Source: Sphingobium jiangsuense (GTDB lineage Bacteria > Pseudomonadota > Alphaproteobacteria > Sphingomonadales > Sphingomonadaceae). Taken from it: a stretch of 64,000 nt of DNA. The DNA is taken from positions 248,001 through 312,000 of the forward strand of contig NZ_JACIDT010000002.1 in NCBI RefSeq assembly GCF_014196495.1, read 5' to 3'. Under the pieces are notes generated by a model. That model saw only the letters and a list, made by a program, of their open reading frames with translations. It had not been told where the DNA came from and did not search any database. The translations under genes were made by a program, and so were the position numbers. Shown piece after piece: positions 8,026 through 14,727 of the stretch. Position 1 is the stretch's first letter, and the number at the start of each line of letters is the position of its first letter.

Positions 8026-8655
8026 ATGTGCAATCTCTATAGATTGAAAGTGCCGCGTGACCAGCTGCTGCTGCCGATGGGCATCGACCGGATAGCGACT
8101 TCGCAGATTGCGATGGAGAAAGACTATAGCGCGCCGGGCAAGCCGGGGATGATCGTTCGGGAGGAGGGCGGGCGGCGCGTCCTTGACACAATGCTGTGGG
8201 GCTTCCCGGAAAACAAACGCGAGCGCAAAATCAAGCCGAAAGCCGGTCAATCAGCCTATCTTTACGACTGGTACACCAACGCCCGGAATTTGAGGCTGGG
8301 CATGTGGAGCCGCTGGTTGGAGACGCCGGCGCACCGCTGCCTTGTGCCGTTCACCGAGTTTGCCGAACCAAAGGCGGCGATCGATCGCGCCGCACCGGAT
8401 GATCTGAACTGGTGGTTTAGCGTGAAGGGCCAGCCGGTTGCCGCGTTCGCGGGCATTTGGAAGGTCCACCCTGATGCCGGTCCTGTCTATGCGTTTCTGA
8501 CCTGCGCCCCGAACGATCTCATCGCACCGAAGCATCCCAAGGCGATGCCGGTCATCCTCGCGCCAGAGGATTATGCAGCATGGCTGACGGGCGACTATGC
8601 GGACGCATGTGCGTTGGCCCTGCCATTTGAAGCTGCGCAGACAGCGGTCGTATAA
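8026..8655 (+). CDS. SRAP-family protein (SOS response-associated peptidase, YedK/HMCES-like)
   Basis: This 209-residue SRAP protein has Cys at position 2 immediately after Met, the residue that forms a covalent bond with abasic sites in single-stranded DNA. The family's conserved Asn is in TNAR (about 86), Glu 111 is in PFTEFAEP, and His 170 is in KHPKAMPVIL. Known members shield abasic sites during replication. In a prophage it may protect phage or host DNA or act in anti-defence. Its start follows the zinc-ribbon gene by 9 nt. Confidence 0.88.
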   Translation: MCNLYRLKVPRDQLLLPMGIDRIATSQIAMEKDYSAPGKPGMIVREEGGRRVLDTMLWGFPENKRERKIKPKAGQSAYLYDWYTNARNLRLGMWSRWLETPAHRCLVPFTEFAEPKAAIDRAAPDDLNWWFSVKGQPVAAFAGIWKVHPDAGPVYAFLTCAPNDLIAPKHPKAMPVILAPEDYAAWLTGDYADACALALPFEAAQTAVV

Positions 8656-8657
8656 AA

Positions 8658-8708
8658 GAAAAGCTACTTATCTTTTTCCTTGACCGGAAATGATAAGTAG
8701 CTTATCAA
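8658..8708 (+). promoter_or_regulatory. promoter with two palindromic operators
   Basis: A -35 TTGACC (8680-8685) and -10 TATCAA (8703-8708) are 17 bp apart. The palindrome GATAAG-TAG-CTTATC (8692-8706) covers the spacer and -10. A near copy, reading GATAAGTAGCTTTTC on the minus strand, lies at 8658-8672, centred 34 bp upstream. The two also pair as a 12-bp perfect inverted repeat. This looks like a repressed promoter for the microprotein and HTH genes downstream, perhaps autoregulated by the HTH protein. Confidence 0.6.
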
Positions 8709-8757
8709 TATTCCTGTCAACGGGGACTAGGCCCCGGTGACGGACAGGAGAAACGAG

Positions 8758-8823
8758 ATGTTCAATCTCTATCTCCGGTTCAAATGGAAGCGGATCAGAC
8801 TGATCCTCAAAATCCGCTTCTAA
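8758..8823 (+). CDS. 21-residue basic amphipathic microprotein
   Basis: This very short frame has a strong ribosome site (AGGAG, 7 nt spacing) and lies right after the operator-promoter. The peptide begins MFNLYLRFKWKR and alternates aromatic or aliphatic residues with Arg/Lys; about one third of residues are basic. Such peptides can be membrane-active toxins or regulatory leaders. No homologue is recognised. Its existence as a gene is inferred from the ribosome site and context. Confidence 0.45.
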   Translation: MFNLYLRFKWKRIRLILKIRF

Positions 8824-8897
8824 CCTGACCGGCTCTCGGAACCGCCACAAGAAGCGGGACGGGAGCCAAAGCCGAATATATGACGAGCGAGGCGACG

Positions 8898-9092
8898 ATG
8901 CAACCCGATGAATTGAAGGAACTCCGAAAGGCCCTCGGCCTCTCCCAGCAGGAATTTGCCGACGCCCTCGGCGTGTCGCGGGTACTCGTGGGGCAGATGG
9001 AGAGGGGACAGGCACCGATCGAGCGCCGCACCGCGCTAGCGGCGCGGTATCTGGCCGAGCACCCCGACGCCGCTCTGGCGGACGATCGCTAG
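8898..9092 (+). CDS. small XRE-family HTH regulator
   Basis: This 64-residue protein is essentially one helix-turn-helix (LKELRKALGLSQQEFADALGVSRVLVGQMERG). The ATG at 8898 follows GAGGCGACG; an in-frame ATG at 8880 would add six residues. It may bind the palindromes at 8658-8706 and repress its own transcript. It ends by overlapping, on the opposite strand, the last bases of the outer spanin gene. Confidence 0.75.
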   Translation: MQPDELKELRKALGLSQQEFADALGVSRVLVGQMERGQAPIERRTALAARYLAEHPDAALADDR

Positions 9093-9325
9093 TTTCCGCA
9101 CAGCCTCCGCCACGCCGCATTATGTTCCAGCAGCGCGCCGACGGTCGCGTCGGTATCGAACAGGTTGCCCCGGTCGTCAAAGCCCTCGGCAGGCGCGACG
9201 GCGACCGGGATGGCCCGATCAACGAGGCAGAAATCGCTGACAGTTCGCGGCGGTGGCACCGGCCGACCGCACGCACTCGTCATAGCGAGCGCTGCCAGCG
9301 CTATTGCGTATCTCATCCCGCGCAT
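9089..9325 (-). CDS. o-spanin (Rz1-like outer-membrane lipoprotein)
   Basis: This 78-residue lipoprotein has a signal peptide with lipobox LAMTSAC (Cys at about 19) followed by a proline-rich stretch (GRPVPPPRT), the hallmarks of Rz1-type o-spanins. Its start lies inside the i-spanin gene in a different frame, the usual nested arrangement. It should pair with the i-spanin to fuse inner and outer membranes at the last step of lysis. Confidence 0.75.
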   Translation of the reverse strand: MRGMRYAIALAALAMTSACGRPVPPPRTVSDFCLVDRAIPVAVAPAEGFDDRGNLFDTDATVGALLEHNAAWRRLCGN

Positions 9326-9536
9326 CCTGCGCCTCCTCTATCCGGTGGATGGTTTCCTGAAGATCGCCAGCGCGCTGGTCGGCCCGGCCTGCCTCGGCCG
9401 CCTGTTCGACGGCATGGTCCTGCGCGCGATCGACCCACCGTACCAGCAGGGCGACCACCAGCAGCGCCGCCAGCCCGGCCAGCACGATCCTGGCGGCCGT
9501 CGAGTCGCGCACAAATGTGATGATGGTTCCGATCAT
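9219..9536 (-). CDS. i-spanin (Rz-like inner-membrane protein)
   Basis: This 105-residue protein has an N-terminal transmembrane helix (IVLAGLAALLVVALLV, about residues 16-31) and then a charged segment likely to form a coiled coil (about 35-75). That matches the Rz topology. It overlaps the o-spanin gene by 107 nt and the upstream membrane-protein gene by 4 nt (ATGA). It spans the periplasm with its partner and acts after the endolysin has cut the wall. Confidence 0.72.
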   Translation of the reverse strand: MIGTIITFVRDSTAARIVLAGLAALLVVALLVRWVDRAQDHAVEQAAEAGRADQRAGDLQETIHRIEEAQDARDEIRNSAGSARYDECVRSAGATAANCQRFLPR

Positions 9537-9844
9537 TCCTGCGTCTCCATGCTCGCCCGGCGCGCCTGCGCCTCGCTATAGTGCTTCACCGCATCGGCCT
9601 CGGCCTGTGCCTTCTTCGCGTCGGTGAACTTGTCGGCCGAGCGCGCCGCAATGTAGCCGACACCCAAGAACGAAATCAGGTCATAGAAGCCCTGCGGGAT
9701 GACGTTCAGCCACACGCCCGCCCCGGTCGCGAAATCCCGCGCGGTCTGCGCGGACATGGTGCCGATGATCGCCGACACGCTGGCGCCACCAAGGATGAAG
9801 CCCGCAAAGCCCGCGATGATGGCCGGGCGCACCCAGTCGCGCAT
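9533..9844 (-). CDS. small membrane protein, possible holin or pinholin
   Basis: This 103-residue protein starts MRDWVRPAI and has hydrophobic segments at about 7-29 and 48-62, then a charged C-terminus (DAKKAQAEADAVKHYSEA). Its position between endolysin and spanins suggests a second holin or an antiholin beside the LydA-like holin at 12331-12627. The ATG shares one base with the endolysin stop (TGATG). No family is recognised with certainty. Confidence 0.55.
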   Translation of the reverse strand: MRDWVRPAIIAGFAGFILGGASVSAIIGTMSAQTARDFATGAGVWLNVIPQGFYDLISFLGVGYIAARSADKFTDAKKAQAEADAVKHYSEAQARRASMETQE

Positions 9845-10383
9845 CAGGCCACCCGCGTGCGCAGCCAGCCATAGACGAAGGCCTCGTTCGCCGCGCGCGC
9901 CTCGGCCAGCTCGATATAGCGGACGGCCTGCAACGCGTTCAGGGCCTTGAGAAGAACGGCCTCGCCCTCGCGCCCCCGCTGCTGGAGATAGGCCGCCAGC
10001 GCCTCGCGCGTCTTTGCGCCGACCGCGCCATCGACCACGAGGTCGGGCCACGAACGTCCCTGATTGTTGAGCGCATTGAGCGCGCGCTGGAGGAAACGAC
10101 CCGCAACCGTCGGTCCCATGTTCACCCCCGTATCGACCAACTCGGCCGCGATCGGCTGCGAGAGCGCCCCGATCTTGTCGAAGCCGGGCGCGATGACATA
10201 TTGGCGGCGGTAGATCTCGATCGCCAGCGATTTGGGCAGATCGCGCATCGGCCCGCTATAGCCATTGGCGCGCGCCGTTGCGATGGTGATCCCATATTTG
10301 GTTTCGCCGCCCGCGTCGCGGCTGTCGTTCACATAGCCGCCTTCGACGCGGATGATCTCCTCGATGACGTCGTCGATGCTCAT
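9844..10383 (-). CDS. GH108-type endolysin with peptidoglycan-binding region
   Basis: This 179-residue muramidase carries the signature VEGGYVNDSRDAGGETKYGIT at residues 13-33; Glu14 is the likely acid catalyst of glycoside hydrolase family 108. The C-terminal half (from about 90) resembles the PG_binding_3 domain usually fused to it. There is no signal peptide, so release through a holin is expected. The start is preceded by GGGGAAAG and, just above, by a terminator-like hairpin. Confidence 0.85.
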   Translation of the reverse strand: MSIDDVIEEIIRVEGGYVNDSRDAGGETKYGITIATARANGYSGPMRDLPKSLAIEIYRRQYVIAPGFDKIGALSQPIAAELVDTGVNMGPTVAGRFLQRALNALNNQGRSWPDLVVDGAVGAKTREALAAYLQQRGREGEAVLLKALNALQAVRYIELAEARAANEAFVYGWLRTRVA

Positions 10384-10393
10384 ATGCTTTCCC

Positions 10394-10424
10394 CAAAGAA
10401 AAAGGCGGCCCGAAAGGACCGCCT
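10394..10424 (-). terminator. terminator-like hairpin upstream of the endolysin gene
   Basis: AGGCGGCCC and GGACCGCCT pair around a GAAA loop with one mismatch, followed on the minus strand by TTTTTCTTT. It ends only about 10 nt before the endolysin ribosome site. It could separate the tail transcript from lysis genes, or act as an RNA processing or stability element. Confidence 0.6.
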
Positions 10425-10535
10425 GCTGAATGACGAAATGGGCGACCGCGCCCGGATCGAGGCGCGACCTTGGCTCTCACGCGCCACACTCAACCCCGCT
10501 TGTCTCTCACGAAAGGCCGTTTCTGATGGTCAACG

Positions 10536-10654
10536 GTCGCATCCACAATCCAGAGGATGCGACTCGGCGCGGATCGCGATATACTCCCGGCGCGACCCGA
10601 AGGGAGAGCGATCTTCCTTTCACTGCCCGGCGGCGCCAACGCTGCCGGGCTTTT
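10536..10654. other. non-coding gap with two dyads (10425-10660)
   Basis: No convincing gene is seen here. There is a 9-bp inverted repeat GTCGCATCC / GGATGCGAC (10536-10544 and 10555-10563). A strong stem GCCCGGCGGCG / CGCTGCCGGGC (10625-10635 and 10640-10650) follows, with TTTT on the plus strand. The second may stop antisense transcription or end the tail transcript. The first may be part of a promoter or operator for the lysis genes. Confidence 0.5.
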
Positions 10655-10660
10655 GCTATC

Positions 10661-10831
10661 CTAGCCCGCCTCGATCGCCACATCGGCGGGATCGACCTCG
10701 ACGATGATATTGCCGGGCGACAAATCGCTCAGTTCGACAGCGCGCTGGGTCAGCGCCAGCTGGGCCGATTCCAGATCCTCCGCGCCAACACGCATCGTGA
10801 TCGTTCCGGTGACCGTGTAAATTCCGTCCAT
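10661..10831 (-). CDS. small phage protein, 56 aa, downstream of tail esterase
   Basis: This short frame begins MDGIYTVTGTITMRVGAEDLE, with alternating beta-prone residues, and has GGAGAAG upstream. It starts 14 nt after the SGNH esterase and is last in the tail block before the lysis promoter region. No domain is recognised. Confidence 0.6.
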   Translation of the reverse strand: MDGIYTVTGTITMRVGAEDLESAQLALTQRAVELSDLSPGNIIVEVDPADVAIEAG

Positions 10832-10845
10832 TTCGGCTTCTCCTG

Positions 10846-11991
10846 CTAGGCCGACAGCGCGATCTGGGCGAGGAACTGGCCCATATCCTGCGCGCCGTAC
10901 CAGTTGGGGTGAAAATAATCGGTGCCGCCTACCATCAGGCCAGCGGCGGCCGCGTCGGCATATTCGCCCCAGCGGTCCTTCATCTCGTAATATTTGGCGC
11001 CCTTGGCGGCTGCGACCTCCTGAAGCGTCGCGGTGTAGGCGTCCATGTCCGTCACGGTTGCAGTGCCGCCGGTCAGAGCGGTGCGGGGATCGACGATGAT
11101 GCGGGGGATGATCCCATTGTCCAGACGGCGCTGGACCCATGCTTCCGCGTACCCTCGGAAATCATTCATGGGCGGCAGGGCATTTGCACGCCAGTCGTTC
11201 GCCACCGTCATCCACCATGCCTCATCCCCGGCCGACAGAACCAGTTCAGGAAAATAGAGCGAACGGCCTGCGTCCTGGGCGTTGGCGATATGCTGGGCGC
11301 GGGCGCCGGATGCCGAGGCGTTCAGCAGCTGAAACGACGGCAGCCTGCTGTTCCAACAGTAGACCGCCGCCAGATCGACGGTGCCGCCCGATGCACGGCG
11401 GTTCCACTGCAAGGCGTTATTGCCGAGCACCACGCCATCGGAGGGCGCGAAATCGATGCGATAGAAGCCGTAGGTCGCCGGAATGTCGAGCGTCTTGGTG
11501 ATGGCGCCGAGCGTCGCCTGCGCCAGTCCCACCAGGGCGTGCGAACGGAAAATCAGCGTGGCGCTATCGACCGGGGTCGTGGGCGTGAACGTGCAGCTAT
11601 TCTGCGTCGTGGAATTGCGCAGCACGCCATAGTTCGCGGCGATGATCCCATTGAAGTCCCATCCCGCGCCGATCGTCAGCCGGGTATCGAACGACGCGAA
11701 CGATGCGGCGGTCGTGTATCCCATCGTCCCTTCGAAGAACTCATCCTGCACCTGATAGCCCGCACCGATCAGCGCGCGCTTCATCGCGGAAATCGGACTA
11801 TTGGCCCATGCGCCCGCATTTCCAGTGGGATAGGCCGCGTTGTAGCCGACCGGGATGCTGTTGCCATGGAACAGGATGCGCTTGGGCTTCACGCTCTTCT
11901 TGCCCAGCGTCGGCAGGCCATTGCCCGCAGCCCACCTGTCGACCGCGCCGCGATTGAACGCGCCCGGATTGATGCTCTTGCTCATGCTCAT
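10846..11991 (-). CDS. SGNH/GDSL-type hydrolase, putative tail esterase
   Basis: This 381-residue protein has SGNH block I as GNSIPVGY (about residues 43-50; Ser is the nucleophile) and block V as DYFHPNWYG (His as base) near the C-terminus. A jelly-roll-like segment lies between about 100 and 190. SGNH enzymes deacetylate sugars or lipids. In a tail operon it probably removes acetyl or acyl groups from the surface polysaccharide used as receptor. Whether it is virion-bound is inferred. An ATG at 11985 is an alternative start. Confidence 0.75.
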   Translation of the reverse strand: MSMSKSINPGAFNRGAVDRWAAGNGLPTLGKKSVKPKRILFHGNSIPVGYNAAYPTGNAGAWANSPISAMKRALIGAGYQVQDEFFEGTMGYTTAASFASFDTRLTIGAGWDFNGIIAANYGVLRNSTTQNSCTFTPTTPVDSATLIFRSHALVGLAQATLGAITKTLDIPATYGFYRIDFAPSDGVVLGNNALQWNRRASGGTVDLAAVYCWNSRLPSFQLLNASASGARAQHIANAQDAGRSLYFPELVLSAGDEAWWMTVANDWRANALPPMNDFRGYAEAWVQRRLDNGIIPRIIVDPRTALTGGTATVTDMDAYTATLQEVAAAKGAKYYEMKDRWGEYADAAAAGLMVGGTDYFHPNWYGAQDMGQFLAQIALSA

Positions 11992-11994
11992 CGC

Positions 11995-12261
11995 TCAATC
12001 CTCGATCTGAATATAGACCGCGCCGTCCATCAGCCCGCGCACCCAGATATGATCGGCCGTGCCGGTCACCGACGCACCGGCGTGCAGCATGCCGCCATCC
12101 CCGGCGCCCGGCGCACTGGCCCCGCCGAAATAGACATAGGCCTGATAGCTGCCCTTGTACTGGACCGTGACCTGCTGGCCCGCGACGGCCTCATATCCGG
12201 CCGTGGCGGCGATATCCGACCACTCCTCGCTCAGCGCGAAATCGGGAAAGCTCTGCGCCAT
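11995..12261 (-). CDS. small tail-region protein, 88 aa
   Basis: This beta-rich protein begins MAQSFPDFALSEEWSDIAA. It sits between the LydA-like holin and the SGNH hydrolase, 3 nt before the latter, so it may be a small structural or chaperone partner of the tail esterase. No family is recognised. A terminator-like hairpin lies just upstream of its ribosome site. Confidence 0.65.
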   Translation of the reverse strand: MAQSFPDFALSEEWSDIAATAGYEAVAGQQVTVQYKGSYQAYVYFGGASAPGAGDGGMLHAGASVTGTADHIWVRGLMDGAVYIQIED

Positions 12262-12282
12262 CCTTCACATCCTTTCTGCCAA

Positions 12283-12306
12283 TAAAAAAGGCGCCCAAGG
12301 CGCCCT
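12283..12306 (-). terminator. Rho-independent terminator after the LydA-like holin
   Basis: GGCGCC (12290-12295) and GGCGCC (12299-12304) pair around CAA, followed on the minus strand by TTTTTTATT. It lies 26 nt after the holin stop and about 20 nt before the next gene's start. Confidence 0.65.
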
Positions 12307-12330
12307 GAAATCCTGTCTGATGCCGCGCGA

Positions 12331-12627
12331 CTAAGCCCGCTTCGTGGCCCGGTCGTAGAGCGCATCGATGGCGCGGGGGCCGAGATAGGCGGCGATGCCA
12401 GCCGCCGCAGTCGCAGGCTCCGGGCCAAGGCCCGAATAGGTGGCGACAGCCTTGCCGACAAAGGCCATGCCGACGGCGACCAGCATCTCGAACGGTAGTT
12501 CCTTGCCCCAGAAATGCCGCCGCCCGGCCTGCGCCTCGCGTCCATGAAAGATCATGCGGCCTCCTATCCCGGCGATGATCCACCAGATATTCGCGCGAAC
12601 GATCGCCAGCCATTCATCCCAATGCAC
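12331..12627 (-). CDS. LydA-like phage holin
   Basis: This 98-residue protein has three probable membrane helices, at about residues 8-26, 44-66 and 72-86. It carries the GREAQAGRR loop often seen in the LydA / holin superfamily III group. It would permeabilise the inner membrane and release the endolysin. It is separated from the endolysin by the SGNH and small tail genes, so the lysis genes are not in one block. Confidence 0.72.
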   Translation of the reverse strand: MHWDEWLAIVRANIWWIIAGIGGRMIFHGREAQAGRRHFWGKELPFEMLVAVGMAFVGKAVATYSGLGPEPATAAAGIAAYLGPRAIDALYDRATKRA

Positions 12628-12647
12628 CCTGTCACCTTCCTATGAAA

Positions 12648-12935
12648 TCAGGCCGCAGCCTCCCGCTGAAGCGCGCTGAGCGCGATCTTCAGATTGTTGG
12701 GCACCTGGTTGAACACCTGCAACACATTGGCGAGGTTCTGCTTGGCGAGGCCAGCGCCCAAGCGGCTGTGGAGCGCCCGTGTCTGCGCGAGAAGATCCTG
12801 CGCGCCGTCCGTCGTGAACAGCGCTATGGCCGCCTCGACCTCAGGGATGCTGCGGGCGGCAATCTGGCGCGCCAGATCGGCCTGCTGCGCGATCATTTCT
12901 TCGATCGTGGTTTCGCTGGTAGCTTCGTCCGTCAT
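12648..12935 (-). CDS. small phage tail-region protein, 95 aa
   Basis: This helical acidic protein begins MTDEATSETTIEEMIAQQAD. It lies between a 153-residue unknown protein and the holin, all on one transcript. A Shine-Dalgarno-like AGGAG lies upstream. No domain is recognised; a virion or chaperone role is possible. Confidence 0.65.
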   Translation of the reverse strand: MTDEATSETTIEEMIAQQADLARQIAARSIPEVEAAIALFTTDGAQDLLAQTRALHSRLGAGLAKQNLANVLQVFNQVPNNLKIALSALQREAAA

Positions 12936-12937
12936 AG

Positions 12938-13399
12938 CTATGCTCCTTTTGTCGGGGATTTCGAGGGGCGCCGGGGCCGCTTCGGCTCCGGCCCGATGCC
13001 GTCCAGTTCGTCCAGCGTGTCGGCGGCGTTGATAACAATGGGCTTGCCCAGAAGGTTGACGAACAGCGTCGAACGGACGCCGCGCTGGTCATCCTTGACT
13101 TCCCGCCGCCCGGCGATGCGATCGCGCGGAAAGAACATGCGGCCCTCGGCCGTCGCGCCGTCGCCGTCGGGCACCGGCTCCACCACCCGGATTTCGATTG
13201 GATTGACCATCGCATTGCTGTCGGCGATCAGCTTCTTCACGAAACCATATTGATCGCCCAACTGGTCGATCTGCGGCCCCATGCCCATATCGAAGATGAT
13301 GGCGGAGGGGTTATCACCGCTGCTCGGCCGCATCACCGCGATGATCGCATGAGCAGGAAGTTCCAGCCGCTCGCCTTGGGCAGTCTTGAGGTGCAACAT
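12938..13399 (-). CDS. phage tail-region protein, 153 aa, unknown
   Basis: The N-terminal 110 residues look beta-rich (MLHLKTAQGERLELPAHAI), and the tail is basic and proline-rich (PKRPRRPSKSPTKGA). It is followed after 2 nt by the 95-residue gene, so the two are likely translated together. No family is recognised. Confidence 0.65.
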   Translation of the reverse strand: MLHLKTAQGERLELPAHAIIAVMRPSSGDNPSAIIFDMGMGPQIDQLGDQYGFVKKLIADSNAMVNPIEIRVVEPVPDGDGATAEGRMFFPRDRIAGRREVKDDQRGVRSTLFVNLLGKPIVINAADTLDELDGIGPEPKRPRRPSKSPTKGA

Positions 13400-13417
13400 G
13401 GGGATTGCCTTTCGATA

Positions 13418-13735
13418 TCAGCAGGAGAAATTTCGATTGTAGACAGGGAAGCGGACGCCCATTGATCGCAGCCCGGAAATCGTGAAGCTGCCGTAAGGGA
13501 GGCTCTCGTTGCGAACGATGAGTCGGACATCGCGGCCTTCCGCCAGCAGCTTCCTGATCGCCTTCTTCGCCTTCCGCTCGATCTGGTCGCGGCGGCGGGT
13601 TTCGACCAGCGTGCCGCCGCAGGCGCCCTTGTAGTCGATATATACGGTCGCCTGCGGGCGGACTTCCTGCGACCGGGCAAGAGACGGGCTAGTGAACATC
13701 GCGGCGATAACGGCCGCGAGGGCAAATGCTTTCAT
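13418..13735 (-). CDS. secreted small protein, 105 aa
   Basis: A Sec signal peptide (MKAFALAAVIAAMFTSPSLA) ends near residue 20, leaving a mature ~85-residue basic protein with cysteines in KGACGGT and at the extreme C-terminus. A periplasmic protein inside a tail operon is unusual. It may act in lysogens or during exit or entry. Function unknown. Confidence 0.65.
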   Translation of the reverse strand: MKAFALAAVIAAMFTSPSLARSQEVRPQATVYIDYKGACGGTLVETRRRDQIERKAKKAIRKLLAEGRDVRLIVRNESLPYGSFTISGLRSMGVRFPVYNRNFSC

Positions 13736-13744
13736 TGAGCACTC

Positions 13745-14443
13745 CTATAGGTTGTTGACGTCCACGATGAGGCAGCGGGGAATTCCGGCGGTCACATTGG
13801 AGCCGCCCGACGCGCTGCGGGTGCTGCGGAAGGTCCACATGGATGAGCCCACGGACCCCGCAGTAATGTTGATGGCATGGCGCGGCGTCGACCAGTTCCA
13901 TGCATATCGATTAGAGCCGGGCGCGCCGGTATCCGAGATAATGACCCGCTGGAAATGGCAGGGCACGCAAACCGCATATTTGCGCCCCGCATCGCCGTTG
14001 AACACCGCCGGAGGGTAGTTGATATTGATCTCCCCAACGAACAGCCCCACGATCATGTTGAGGGAGAAGGTGATGGCGCCCGTCTCGTCATACAGTTCGA
14101 AGCGTCCATCGCCGGTGGTGCCGGGCGTGGGTCGCGCGGTATCGAACACGTACATTTCGACCGTGGTGCCCACGGCCGCATTGACCCGCACCTCCGCAGC
14201 ATAATTGCCAGATCCCAGATCCTGCATGAGCGTCACGGCGAAGGGCGATGCGCAGTAAAAGGCGGGCAGGGGATTCTCCCCCGAGAAATAGAACACGATC
14301 CTGCTCTGTGTCCCCAGCGCCTGCGACCCAAGACCATGATCCGCTGTCACGCCGCTTTGCTTTCCGGTGAAGCGTAGGTTCACGAAATCGCTGGAGAACT
14401 GGATATACCCGTCCTCGTCGTAGGACTCCCCGAGCGCGTCCAT
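13745..14443 (-). CDS. phage tail-tip or fibre-associated protein, 232 aa
   Basis: This beta-rich protein begins MDALGESYDEDGYIQFSSDF. The ATG at 14443 overlaps the stop of the 94-residue gene by one base (TAATG). Position after the tail-tip gene suggests a fibre or receptor-binding accessory. No family is recognised. The longer frame that reaches 14665 is rejected because it runs through the neighbour. Confidence 0.65.
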   Translation of the reverse strand: MDALGESYDEDGYIQFSSDFVNLRFTGKQSGVTADHGLGSQALGTQSRIVFYFSGENPLPAFYCASPFAVTLMQDLGSGNYAAEVRVNAAVGTTVEMYVFDTARPTPGTTGDGRFELYDETGAITFSLNMIVGLFVGEININYPPAVFNGDAGRKYAVCVPCHFQRVIISDTGAPGSNRYAWNWSTPRHAINITAGSVGSSMWTFRSTRSASGGSNVTAGIPRCLIVDVNNL

Positions 14444-14727
14444 TACCAGAACCCGTAGATTATGCGGCCGATCCAGAATTGGGCGGAGGGGTTGGACCAT
14501 GACAGGGTGGAACCGGAAATGACGATCTCCGGGCTGTACTCGTAGAGGCCGCCAGCGATGAACCATGCGTCCGGCTTGCGGCCAAGCAGGAAGCGGCTGT
14601 CCGTGATCGACCCGGAAGGGTTGGAAACGCTGGACACCGCGACAACCCCCAGGAATTTCATGCATCGCGAATTCGGCGTGCTCATCGTGACGCCGCCGCT
14701 CGTATAGACTTCAAACCCGGCGGGCAT
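14443..14727 (-). CDS. small tail-tip-associated protein, 94 aa
   Basis: Starts MPAGFEVYTSGGVTMSTPNS at an ATG sharing one base with the stop of the large tail protein (TGATG); an adjacent GTG at 14730 is possible. The segment FEVYTSGGVTM resembles the start of small proteins that follow J-type tail genes. Beta-rich. Probably a virion component. Confidence 0.65.
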   Translation of the reverse strand: MPAGFEVYTSGGVTMSTPNSRCMKFLGVVAVSSVSNPSGSITDSRFLLGRKPDAWFIAGGLYEYSPEIVISGSTLSWSNPSAQFWIGRIIYGFW

